A stretch of DNA of 64,000 nt from a virus: positions 98,718 through 162,717 of IMG/VR virus record IMGVR_UViG_3300006329_000001; one strand, given 5' to 3'. Each line of letters opens with the position of its first letter. Within the stretch, counting starts at the first letter, position 1. Shown here piece after piece: positions 23,190 to 31,430 of this stretch. Below the pieces are notes generated by a model. It ran no database searches, was not told where the DNA came from, and was given only the letters and a program-made list of their open reading frames with translations. Position numbers and translations under genes: made by a program.

Positions 23190-23655
23190 TGATTAGAATC
23201 CTATTCTTGTGTTCACTTGGAGAATGACCAGTATGTTCTATCTTGCCATCAAATAATAATAGTCTGTTCGCTTTCGGTTCTACTTGCCATGTAATTCCTT
23301 CTTCTTTTAGTAGGGTGTTGCCATCACTATCATTAACATAGTATATACACACCCAATGTGGTTCTTTCTCATCAACGTGCCACCCATGTCTATACCCATT
23401 TGGATTAAGTATTGTCATGTCTGCTCTAACCCTCAAGACATTTCGGGCATTTAGGGCAGATTCCATCATTTCTACGAGGTGTGCAAATATGGGGTGTTCC
23501 TCAGCAGTTAACCAATGATTAAAACCAAATGCTTGTAGGTCATCATTACCATAGGTTAAAGTTTGTTGCATAAACCAAGGGAACTCCCATGATGTCATGT
23601 AATCATGTAGTTCTTTCCATTTGTCATGATCGAGGAAGTTATCCTCAATCTTCAT
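23167..23655 (-). CDS. 2OG-Fe(II) oxygenase (HxD form)
   Basis: 162 aa from the ATG at 23655 (MKIEDNFLDHDKWKELHDYM), the usual start of this family; an in-frame ATG ten codons earlier is possible. HGWHVDEKEPHWVCIYYVN has the HxD pair, RLLLFDGKIEHTGHS the distal His, KNRILINANF the Arg. This compact form resembles phage hydroxylases in the same family as 24520-25050. Substrate unknown. Confidence 0.85.
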   Translation of the reverse strand: MKIEDNFLDHDKWKELHDYMTSWEFPWFMQQTLTYGNDDLQAFGFNHWLTAEEHPIFAHLVEMMESALNARNVLRVRADMTILNPNGYRHGWHVDEKEPHWVCIYYVNDSDGNTLLKEEGITWQVEPKANRLLLFDGKIEHTGHSPSEHKNRILINANFSKN

Positions 23656-23821
23656 GCTTGAGATGTAAGGCGGACGCAATTTCATCTATCAGTTCACGTT
23701 GTTCTTCTGGAAGTTTTCCCAACTTATTATACCATTCTTTTTGTAATAAGAAAAGTGCCTTAGTTAATGTTTGTTTATGCTTCTGCTGTAGAGTCAAACA
23801 CTCTACTGCTATTGATGTCAT
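23645..23821 (-). CDS. Hypothetical helical protein, 58 aa
   Basis: Starts MTSIAVECLTLQQKHKQTLT and continues as one long helix (KLPEEQRELIDEIASALHL). Overlaps the oxygenase start by eleven bases. A late-type promoter lies about 26 bases upstream. Function unknown. Confidence 0.6.
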   Translation of the reverse strand: MTSIAVECLTLQQKHKQTLTKALFLLQKEWYNKLGKLPEEQRELIDEIASALHLKHED

Positions 23822-23846
23822 GATGCCCCCACATGCGGATTAATAC

Positions 23847-23854
23847 TATTTAGA
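23847..23854 (-). promoter_or_regulatory. Late-promoter-like site before the 58-aa gene
   Basis: Minus strand TCTAAATA, one base off the T4 late consensus at the second position, 26 bases before the ATG at 23821 and overlapping the end of the JmjC-like gene. Confidence 0.45.
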
Positions 23855-24548
23855 ATAGTTGATACGATTCCCGATCACTACACTCACACCTCTTAGGACA
23901 CCAGATAGGTACTGATATTGAGAGTCTCTTCTTAGAGGGATATGCTTTGTGTAGTTTCCTTTGTGGCAAGTATAGCACATCTCCCGCTTTAAGCACAGTA
24001 TCCAACTGAATTGTTAGTTCATCCTGACTTGGTACATGTGGGTACTCTTCTGTGCTTGGTATCAATGCACTTGCTCTGTTCTCATACACTACCCATCTAG
24101 TCTCACCATCCATCTGCATAATATAAGTTGGACCTTGATCCCAATGTGGATGAAATGATTTTGCTTGTGGTCTTGTACCTAAGTTCATAAAGATATGACA
24201 GTCAGCACACCCATCAAATCTAGTCTCGAACTCAGTTAATAGTTCTTCTACCTTACTATTACCATGACCATACTGTGATATATTTACTGTCCATCCATCC
24301 TTTGCATACGCAAATAGATCAGTCTTCTTATATACTCCCTTATAAAACCATGGTTCTTCTACTGTCTCTAAATCTATTCTCTTACCATCATCACCTAATA
24401 CTGTAGTGATGTAATTCCATGGGGCATTTAGGGCATTTTCTGCATCCTCCCATGTGACTATCTGACCTACAGCATTATGCCATACTCTAGGTTCATCATT
24501 ATATTTGTAGACCTCAGGGTCAAGAAATTCGTAGTTTAAAATTGACAT
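23850..24548 (-). CDS. JmjC/cupin-type oxygenase, ribosomal-oxygenase-like (copy 1)
   Basis: 232 aa. Residues 133-137 (HPHWD) give the HxD metal pair, followed by QMDGETRWVVYE, then GDVLYLPQRKLHKAYPS with the third metal His near 200. H.D...QL.GE..W...........GD.LY.P....H is the pattern of bacterial YcfD/RoxA and human MINA53/NO66, which hydroxylate ribosomal proteins. It is paralogous to 25034-25738. Substrate inferred only. Confidence 0.78.
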   Translation of the reverse strand: MSILNYEFLDPEVYKYNDEPRVWHNAVGQIVTWEDAENALNAPWNYITTVLGDDGKRIDLETVEEPWFYKGVYKKTDLFAYAKDGWTVNISQYGHGNSKVEELLTEFETRFDGCADCHIFMNLGTRPQAKSFHPHWDQGPTYIMQMDGETRWVVYENRASALIPSTEEYPHVPSQDELTIQLDTVLKAGDVLYLPQRKLHKAYPSKKRLSISVPIWCPKRCECSDRESYQLF

Positions 24549-25050
24549 TCATTGCAATCCTAATACCCTGTGTAGGTGATGATGAAGCATGGATCTCTGA
24601 TCCACCGAATACTATCATCTTACCTTTAAGTGGTGACTCTCTGTGAATAATTTTATGATCCTTATCAAAGAAAAATGTATCACCCTCTGCTTCATTGACA
24701 TAATATAATGCAGTAGTGTGATCGAAATCATAATCTGTATGTGGTGCATGATGTAGCATACCATCAGGATAACATAGTCCTAATCGTACACGATATATGT
24801 CCTCCACTCTTGCATCACATTTCTCTGCAATGCAATATAATGCACTCTCAAATAATCCTGTCTGTTCACTAACAGGTTGATACTCATCTATTAATTGATG
24901 AGAGAATGACTGTGCCTTGATACCATCATGACTGTCTGCAACTTGATATGTAGTATCATCTAACCAATACCATGGAAATGTAGGGTTACGACAAATACTG
25001 TCCAGTTGATTAACTATAGGTTCTGGTAACGTATTAAAAACGGATTTCAT
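24520..25050 (-). CDS. 2OG-Fe(II) oxygenase (HxD form)
   Basis: 176 aa from the ATG at 25050 (MKSVFNTLPEPIVNQLDSIC), preceded by AGGAG at good spacing. LHHAPHTDYDFDHTTALYYVN shows the HxD pair, IVFGGSEIHASSSP the distal His, IRIAMNVNFKL the Arg. Lies between two JmjC-like paralogues and overlaps both. Substrate unknown. Confidence 0.85.
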   Translation of the reverse strand: MKSVFNTLPEPIVNQLDSICRNPTFPWYWLDDTTYQVADSHDGIKAQSFSHQLIDEYQPVSEQTGLFESALYCIAEKCDARVEDIYRVRLGLCYPDGMLHHAPHTDYDFDHTTALYYVNEAEGDTFFFDKDHKIIHRESPLKGKMIVFGGSEIHASSSPTQGIRIAMNVNFKLRIS

Positions 25051-25738
25051 ACTGTCTCCTATCACTTGGTACATCACGAGGATATGCACATGGTATGCTC
25101 ATACTTAATCTCTTACCACCTGGAAATGGTTTATGGTATGTCCTCGCAGGGAAATACATTACATCACCTGCTTCTAGTGTAACGTCAAGATCAACTGTTA
25201 GGTTATGTCCTTCATTATCAGGACTATATGGGTTGTCATCCATCTTAATTAATGCACTACACCTCTCTTTATATACTTGCCAGTGTGTTTCTCCTTCTAA
25301 CTGACATATAAAATTGGGTGGTAAATCCCAGTGTGCACCAAAGGATACACCATTTGGTTTAGCATTACCAAATATATGTGCATCACAATTACAATCATAT
25401 CTGTCCTCTATATTTTCTAATAGATTATCTACTGCTGCATTAAAATGTCCATACTGTTCTATAGTAAATGTTAACCCCTCCTCAATACCTTGGAACAGTT
25501 CTTCCTTAATAGGAAACTTATCTTCATACCATACCTCAAACTTCTCAGTAAGGTCTAGTCTCCTACCATCAGTATTGAGCAAGCAACATCTATAATGCCA
25601 TGGGTTATTCATGCACTTGGTTACATCATCCCATGTACAATACTGTTCGGGATTCTTTAATGCACCTTTCCAGACTCTTGGTCTATCATCTGTCTGGAAT
25701 ATATTTGGATTTAGAAATGGTAAATTAAGAACTTCCAT
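25034..25738 (-). CDS. JmjC/cupin-type oxygenase, ribosomal-oxygenase-like (copy 2)
   Basis: 234 aa from the ATG at 25738 (MEVLNLPFLNPNIFQTDDRP), preceded by AAGGAG. FGAHWDLPPNFICQLEGETH carries HxD and the GE.(R/H)W motif, and GDVMYFPARTYHKPFPGGKR the third metal His. N-terminal FLNPNIFQTDDRPRVWKGAL aligns with FLDPEVYKYNDEPRVWHNAV of copy 1, so the two are paralogues with the single oxygenase between them. Role as for copy 1, unproven. Confidence 0.78.
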   Translation of the reverse strand: MEVLNLPFLNPNIFQTDDRPRVWKGALKNPEQYCTWDDVTKCMNNPWHYRCCLLNTDGRRLDLTEKFEVWYEDKFPIKEELFQGIEEGLTFTIEQYGHFNAAVDNLLENIEDRYDCNCDAHIFGNAKPNGVSFGAHWDLPPNFICQLEGETHWQVYKERCSALIKMDDNPYSPDNEGHNLTVDLDVTLEAGDVMYFPARTYHKPFPGGKRLSMSIPCAYPRDVPSDRRQYEIRF

Positions 25739-26363
25739 AGTCTCCTTCACTTGGGTCTAGTGGGAACCCACTAAAATTTATACTAATAGCAATGCGTTCA
25801 TCTTTGCCATTTGGTTGTGTCTCATGATATAACCATGATGGGAATATAACATAATCATATGATTTTGCTTTATATGTATAATGTTTCTTATCGTTAATAA
25901 AACTAGATTCTAGAGGTGACATACCCCAAATAGTTTCTAGTGGATCACGAAATAATAAATGACCATAGTCAGGGTTCTTCTTAAGATAATATACACATGA
26001 TACATGTGACTTACCTCTACCTGCTGAGTGATTATGCTCTGATGTAGTATCTCCTTCGAAATGCTGATTCGACCACATACTGTCAATATACATGTGGAAG
26101 TCTCTGCGATAATCAAGAGTATTATCCCAGTAATCATGTACTTCATCTAACATAGGCATGGTTAACCAATCAAATGTAGGTGATTGATACAATTCCATTC
26201 CTTGTTTTAGTTCACCAGTTGATTTACCTGATTCACCTGCCCATACACCACGATTAGCAACTGACCATGCTTCATCTAAGAATGATAGTGATGCTGTCAG
26301 TTGTTCATCAGTTGGTACTATCGTTCCCGTCACTACGGGTACCGAGAATAGTTGTTCTATCAT
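25725..26363 (-). CDS. 2OG-Fe(II) oxygenase
   Basis: 212 aa. TSEHNHSAGRGKSHVSCVYYL near 117-137, YDYVIFPSWLYHETQPN near 174-190 and ERIAISINFSGFP near the end: the 2OG-FeII_Oxy_5 signatures with distal His and Arg. Overlaps the next gene upstream by 56 bases. Substrate unknown. Confidence 0.83.
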   Translation of the reverse strand: MIEQLFSVPVVTGTIVPTDEQLTASLSFLDEAWSVANRGVWAGESGKSTGELKQGMELYQSPTFDWLTMPMLDEVHDYWDNTLDYRRDFHMYIDSMWSNQHFEGDTTSEHNHSAGRGKSHVSCVYYLKKNPDYGHLLFRDPLETIWGMSPLESSFINDKKHYTYKAKSYDYVIFPSWLYHETQPNGKDERIAISINFSGFPLDPSEGDYGSS

Positions 26364-27024
26364 GACTTTTAATAATATCAGACATATCTCTTTTGTTCCT
26401 GTTCGGAATCAAATTAAATGAGATACTAATACGATCTTCATCAGTATGGTTCTCTCTCACACCATGAGATACCCATGATGGAAATAGAACTAATCGACCT
26501 TCTTTTGGTGGATAAGACATAGTTGCATGAGTATGTGGTGCTTCTGCCTTACTCAAATCCTCTGCTAATCCGAGAGAATGAACTACATATCCCTCCATAG
26601 GATTCTTATGGAATGTGATACTACCACAATCCCCTTCCTTAGGAGTCTTGACATAAAATGCACCAGACATTATAGAACCTGGATGCACATGTACCTCATT
26701 GTATCCTCCCTTATTATTAATATTAATCCATACGTTAGCAAATTCCAACGTAGTAGCACATGACTCAAATGAATCAAATGCTTTATTACCCCAGTGTTTA
26801 ATTTGTCTGCATAAATTAGCAAACTCATCATCCTCTGGTTCTTGCACTAATTCCTCACCAAAAAAGTCAGGGGACTGATAATTCAGTATTCCCCTGTTAC
26901 TTCTTTCTTTTGTAGGCATACCCTCAGCAATACCATAACATATTTCTTGCATTGCTGCTACATCAATATCTAAATCCAACCACCAAATAGGAGTGGGGAA
27001 AATATAATCAAGATTGAGATCCAT
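26308..27024 (-). CDS. 2OG-Fe(II) oxygenase
   Basis: 238 aa. NEVHVHPGSIMSGAFYVKTP near 119-138, GRLVLFPSWVSHGVREN near 183-199 and DRISISFNLIPN: a clean example of the 2OG-FeII_Oxy_5 form. Its start overlaps the stop of the 185-aa gene by one base. Substrate unknown. Confidence 0.86.
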   Translation of the reverse strand: MDLNLDYIFPTPIWWLDLDIDVAAMQEICYGIAEGMPTKERSNRGILNYQSPDFFGEELVQEPEDDEFANLCRQIKHWGNKAFDSFESCATTLEFANVWININNKGGYNEVHVHPGSIMSGAFYVKTPKEGDCGSITFHKNPMEGYVVHSLGLAEDLSKAEAPHTHATMSYPPKEGRLVLFPSWVSHGVRENHTDEDRISISFNLIPNRNKRDMSDIIKSHDRTTILGTRSDGNDSTN

Positions 27025-27581
27025 TAGGTCAACTTGTTAAGATCGTCTCTTACTTCTCCTTGCCAATCTGATAATTTACTATAGTCTTTCTTCTTAGTTG
27101 CACTATCTGAGTACTTAGAGGAAGTTGCTACCTTGATATTACTTCTCTCCTTCGCCATTTCAGATTCTAACCATGGTTGCTCAGGTTCTTTAAGTACAAA
27201 CTTACGATACATGTTGATAGTCTCAAGACCACCTTCGATCTTAACCAAATCATCCCTCATTTCATTGAGTTCAGTGAAATTGATTCTAGTCTCAGGTCTA
27301 TCGAATGACATGGATGTCATACCTTCTTGCATCTCTTGATACTTAAGGAACATTTCTCTATGCTGATAGATAAGATTCTTCCATAAGTCATCAAGTGTTT
27401 GCACTGCTTCATATGCAGTTTTTACTTCTTCTATTACCTCAGGGGGCAATTCGGGCAATCCTAGGTCTTCTAAATCCTGATTTATATTTTCTGGATCGAG
27501 ATTAGTTGGTGCACCACTGGGGTTAATACCATCTACCTCAGCATCCTCAAGGTTAGTTACCTTTTTTACATCTTCTGACAT
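27024..27581 (-). CDS. Unknown acidic coiled-coil protein, 185 aa
   Basis: An acidic, disordered N-terminus (about 1-60) is followed by helices (KTAYEAVQTLDDLWKNLIYQ near 69-88; LNEMRDDLVKIEGGLETINM near 122) and a Lys/Ser-rich tail. It separates the oxygenase run from the halogenases and overlaps an oxygenase start by one base. The helical form could suit a scaffold or adaptor. No family is recognised. A KLPELPPE segment is encoded by a dispersed GGGCA repeat at 27444. Confidence 0.55.
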   Translation of the reverse strand: MSEDVKKVTNLEDAEVDGINPSGAPTNLDPENINQDLEDLGLPELPPEVIEEVKTAYEAVQTLDDLWKNLIYQHREMFLKYQEMQEGMTSMSFDRPETRINFTELNEMRDDLVKIEGGLETINMYRKFVLKEPEQPWLESEMAKERSNIKVATSSKYSDSATKKKDYSKLSDWQGEVRDDLNKLT

Positions 27582-27582
27582 T

Positions 27583-29163
27583 TTACTCCTTATAAATGGT
27601 CTGGTTTAAAAACTCGTAAGACGAGGGTAAAGTCTCACAATATTCTAGCATGTGTTGGTGCCACTCGTCAATGATCTTCTCTGCGTTGGTGAGTGCTTGC
27701 TCATCCTCCTCAGGAATTATCTCATTGCACATCCTTGATAAAGGTAGTGTCACTTTATTTATAGGATTAAATCCCATACCTGCTGCACAATATCTGGGTC
27801 CATCATTATACTCTATGCTACCAAGATTTGTTAAGAAATCAAAGTTTATGTACTTATGTGACCCATAACGCATGAATAGGTTGTCAGTACCACAGAAATC
27901 ATAGTCCACCACCTCTGATGCTGTCCTCCAGAAATCTGTCTTACGTTCAGAGAAAGCATAGTGAGCAGCAACGAAGTTCTTATGTCCTTCTATCTCATGG
28001 TCTGCTATCTGATTAATCATTTCCTTTTCTACCTTAGGAATGAACCCCCTACGTCCTGATAGTGCATTACATAATCTAATCACTTGTTCATGTGTAACCA
28101 ACAGACCAGTGGACTCTAATGGTTCTACAAAACAATTAGATAAACCAACAGCAATAACATTACCAACAAATGATTTCTTATGCTTACCCATCTTAAATGG
28201 GATAGTTCTATATGATACCTGATCTGCTCTATACTTTCCTCTTGTCTTTACCAAATAATTATGCAACTCTACTTGTGCTTCATCTTCTGATATAAAATTA
28301 CTAGAGTAAACATATCCTAGTCCACCACGTTCCCACAATGGTACATCCCACACCCATCCATTATCTAATGCTGTACAGTTGGTTGTATTAGTAACTTCTT
28401 TCTCAGGATTTTCATGTGGTACTGATATTGATATTGCTTTATCATTTAATAGGCAACCTCCATCATTATAATGGAATGACTCAAAGGGTACATCCATTGC
28501 TTCTCCTAATAGCAATGACTTAAACCCACTGCAATCTACAAATAGATCAGCACTTAATGTCTTACCATTATATACTACACAATCAATATCACCATTCTCT
28601 TTTTTAATTACTCCCGTTACTGTACCCGTAATATGTTTTACTCTCTTACATACATTATTCTTTAACCACTGTCCAAACTTAATAGCATCTATATGATATG
28701 CAGTATCAACCCATGGTTTCCAATAGGTAGTATCATATGTGAGTTTATTATATTTGGTGAAGTGTGCTACTGGATTAAATGTAGTAGCAAATGTATCGTT
28801 AGTATATTTTCCTGGTTTAGTTGCATTAAGTACGAACCATGCCATCCATGGAACTTTACTTTCCATCTCATCTGGTGATCCAAAGGGATATAACCAACTC
28901 TCTCCTTTCTTCCAAAAGTCATTAAAACTAATAGCAGTTTTATAGGTTGCACCTATATCTTTCATCCAATCAGAATCTTTGAGTCCTAATAATGATATAA
29001 ATCTACGAATCTGTTGTAGTGATGACTCACCCACACCTATAACACCCTGATTTGGATCCTCAATTAATGTGACGTTAACATGAGGGCATAGCACATCCAA
29101 TGCTGCAGCAGTCATCCAACCACTACTACCACCACCAACAATAACTATGTCCTTAACTTGCAT
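27583..29163 (-). CDS. Flavin-dependent tryptophan-halogenase-like protein (copy 1)
   Basis: 526 aa, the usual family length. FAD-binding GGGSSGWMTA near residues 10-19, VGESS near 44, the Lys of GATYK at 75 (equivalent to the catalytic Lys of PrnA/RebH), WVWDVP at 270-275 (the WxWxIP family motif) and FVEPLESTG at 345-353. These enzymes use FADH2, O2 and chloride or bromide to halogenate indole-type substrates; the phage substrate is unknown. It needs a flavin reductase, presumably host-encoded. Overlapped by its paralogue by eleven bases. Other members of the family act on pyrrole, phenol or peptide-bound Trp. Confidence 0.85.
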   Translation of the reverse strand: MQVKDIVIVGGGSSGWMTAAALDVLCPHVNVTLIEDPNQGVIGVGESSLQQIRRFISLLGLKDSDWMKDIGATYKTAISFNDFWKKGESWLYPFGSPDEMESKVPWMAWFVLNATKPGKYTNDTFATTFNPVAHFTKYNKLTYDTTYWKPWVDTAYHIDAIKFGQWLKNNVCKRVKHITGTVTGVIKKENGDIDCVVYNGKTLSADLFVDCSGFKSLLLGEAMDVPFESFHYNDGGCLLNDKAISISVPHENPEKEVTNTTNCTALDNGWVWDVPLWERGGLGYVYSSNFISEDEAQVELHNYLVKTRGKYRADQVSYRTIPFKMGKHKKSFVGNVIAVGLSNCFVEPLESTGLLVTHEQVIRLCNALSGRRGFIPKVEKEMINQIADHEIEGHKNFVAAHYAFSERKTDFWRTASEVVDYDFCGTDNLFMRYGSHKYINFDFLTNLGSIEYNDGPRYCAAGMGFNPINKVTLPLSRMCNEIIPEEDEQALTNAEKIIDEWHQHMLEYCETLPSSYEFLNQTIYKE

Positions 29164-30739
29164 AAATCTTTCTTAACGTATAATCGTATGACGATTCCAT
29201 ATCCTTTGTCCAATCATACATGGTCTTCCTCCATTCGTCAAATGTCCTATCTGCTTCATTTAGATAGAACTCATCATAATCCTCAGACAGATTATTCATC
29301 AGACGCTTGAGGTATAGAGTATGGTCACAAATAGGATTAAATCCCATACCTGCTGCTATATATCTGACACCATCATTATGTGCAGGATCACCGATCCACT
29401 CATATGATACATGCTTCTCTGCTGAGTATTTGACAAATAGATTATCTAATCCACCCTCTGTGAAATTATATGATATATCATCTGTTACTGTCTGCCAATA
29501 TTTACCTTCTCTTCTACTGAAAGCATAGTGAGCAGAAATAAATGTCATGAAACCATCTATCTCTAGGTCTGCTACTAGATTCATCATATCTATTTCTGCT
29601 CTATTAGTATATCCTTCTCTACCTGCTAGAGTTGTACATAGTCTAGTGATCTGTTCATGTGTAGTTACTAAACCAGTTGCTTCTAATGGTTCTACAAAAC
29701 AATTAGAGAGACCAATAGCACATACATTCTTTACCCATGACTTCTCATGCTTTCCATTCTTAAATGGAATAGTTCTCATGGATGCTTTGTCTGCTCTCTC
29801 CTTTCCTCTTGTCCTAACCAAATAATCATATAGCTCTTGCTCTGGATTCTCTGCGAAATCCTTTGAGTACACATATCCTACACCAGATCTCTCCCATAAT
29901 GGTACATCCCAGACCCAACCATTATCTATAGCAGTACAGTTAGTGCTATTGGTTATCTCTGTAGATGGGTCTACATGGGGCATGTGACACGCTACAGCAG
30001 TGTCATTTAGCAATGAACCCCCATCATTATGGTGATAACTAATAAATTTAGATCCACATGTCTGTTCTAATAGTAGAGACTTAAATCCTGTACAATCAAT
30101 ATATAAATCTGCTTCGAACTCTCTACCATCATCCGTGTATAATTTCTCAATATAACCACGGGCATCTTGGGCAAATTTAGCAACATTACCCGTATGATAT
30201 TCCAATCCTCTTGGCAAACAATAGTTATCCTTTAACCACTGTCCAAACTTAAGTGCATCAAAATGATATGCACTGTCCACCCATGGGTTCCAATGGGTTT
30301 CATCATCACTTAATTTATTATACTTAGCTAATGCACCTACACTATTAAAACACTCAGCAAATGTACCCCTGTGATATTTCTCAGGTCTAGTTAAATTTAA
30401 TGAGAACCATGACATCCACCCATGTGGTACTTCCTTCAGTACTTTCTCAGCACTACCGAATGGATAATCCCATGTCTCACCTTTCTGATAGAAATCATTA
30501 AATCTTATATTTACCTTATAAGTTGCACCAGTCGCTGCCATCCACTGTTCATCTTTTAAGTCCAATAACTTAAAAAACTCGTTGATCTGTCCGAGAGTAG
30601 ATTCCCCGACACCACTAACAGGGTAGTCGGGACTCTCGATCAACGAGGTTTTAATGTGTGGGCATAATTTTAGGAGTGCTGCAGCAGTCATCCAACCTGC
30701 AGTTCCACCCCCAACAATGAGGACATTACGAATTTTCAT
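29153..30739 (-). CDS. Flavin-dependent tryptophan-halogenase-like protein (copy 2)
   Basis: 528 aa and clearly paralogous to 27583-29163: GGGTAGWMTA near 10-19, GESTL near 46, Lys75 in GATYK, WVWDVP near 270 and FVEPLEATG near 345. All family catalytic residues seem intact, so neither copy is a pseudogene. The pair may act on different substrates or form a heterodimer. Overlaps copy 1 by eleven bases; the upstream gene ends 15 bases away. Confidence 0.85.
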   Translation of the reverse strand: MKIRNVLIVGGGTAGWMTAAALLKLCPHIKTSLIESPDYPVSGVGESTLGQINEFFKLLDLKDEQWMAATGATYKVNIRFNDFYQKGETWDYPFGSAEKVLKEVPHGWMSWFSLNLTRPEKYHRGTFAECFNSVGALAKYNKLSDDETHWNPWVDSAYHFDALKFGQWLKDNYCLPRGLEYHTGNVAKFAQDARGYIEKLYTDDGREFEADLYIDCTGFKSLLLEQTCGSKFISYHHNDGGSLLNDTAVACHMPHVDPSTEITNSTNCTAIDNGWVWDVPLWERSGVGYVYSKDFAENPEQELYDYLVRTRGKERADKASMRTIPFKNGKHEKSWVKNVCAIGLSNCFVEPLEATGLVTTHEQITRLCTTLAGREGYTNRAEIDMMNLVADLEIDGFMTFISAHYAFSRREGKYWQTVTDDISYNFTEGGLDNLFVKYSAEKHVSYEWIGDPAHNDGVRYIAAGMGFNPICDHTLYLKRLMNNLSEDYDEFYLNEADRTFDEWRKTMYDWTKDMESSYDYTLRKIYAS

Positions 30740-30754
30740 AATAAAGGATTAAAT

Positions 30755-31429
30755 TTATCCTACATCAGTAGTTATACGATCATCAGAGTCAGGTGCATGT
30801 GATGTTGGCACATCAGATCCACTTACAACATCTGGATTAGTATCCACTGCTTCTGTGACAGGTGCTTGAGTTACAGGTTGTGCATCAACATGATCTGAAC
30901 CTGTTGCTACATCACCACGATCAGCAAATTCACAAAGTTTAAACTCTCTGCGAACACCAATTTCCATTTCCTCTGGAGTATTCCAAGCGGGCATGTTGTC
31001 ATCATGTGGGAATGGTTGATCTGGTTCTTCTGCTACTCTTTCAGTAACAGTTGCAGCAGGGTCTGCAGGGTCAACTACTTCTATCTCTTTCCATGTGATA
31101 GGACGTGCTTCTGATTTAACTTTCTTAATGTGCTGATAGAACTTACCTTCTTTAGCTTTCTCACCAAAGAGACCTGCATCTATATCTTTCCAGAGCATTC
31201 CTAATTGAGTACCTGGTTCACCATAGGCAATAAGTTTCTCTTGCAATGGATCTGTGTATAAGAAGTCAGGGATCCACTCTCCTAACATCATTCTCCATTC
31301 GATATCTACCTCGTCAGGTGCATCAACCCATTTAAGTGAAGATCCTGGACCTGTGTAGACTTCGAACTCTTCGCCTTTCTCGACGATATCGGTAATGAAA
31401 CCGTCTGATCTAATTAAACAACTTTTCAT
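30755..31429 (-). CDS. Unknown acidic protein near the adhesins, 224 aa
   Basis: Trp-containing N-terminal domain (SDGFITDIVEKGEEFEVYTG; LKWVDAPDEVDIEWRMMLGE; PITWKEIEVV), then a low-complexity Asp/Val/Thr-rich tail from about residue 170. It follows the glycine-rich adhesin gene with one base between them and precedes the halogenases, so it may be a fibre-assembly or adaptor protein. No family is recognised. Confidence 0.55.
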   Translation of the reverse strand: MKSCLIRSDGFITDIVEKGEEFEVYTGPGSSLKWVDAPDEVDIEWRMMLGEWIPDFLYTDPLQEKLIAYGEPGTQLGMLWKDIDAGLFGEKAKEGKFYQHIKKVKSEARPITWKEIEVVDPADPAATVTERVAEEPDQPFPHDDNMPAWNTPEEMEIGVRREFKLCEFADRGDVATGSDHVDAQPVTQAPVTEAVDTNPDVVSGSDVPTSHAPDSDDRITTDVG

Positions 31430-31430
31430 T

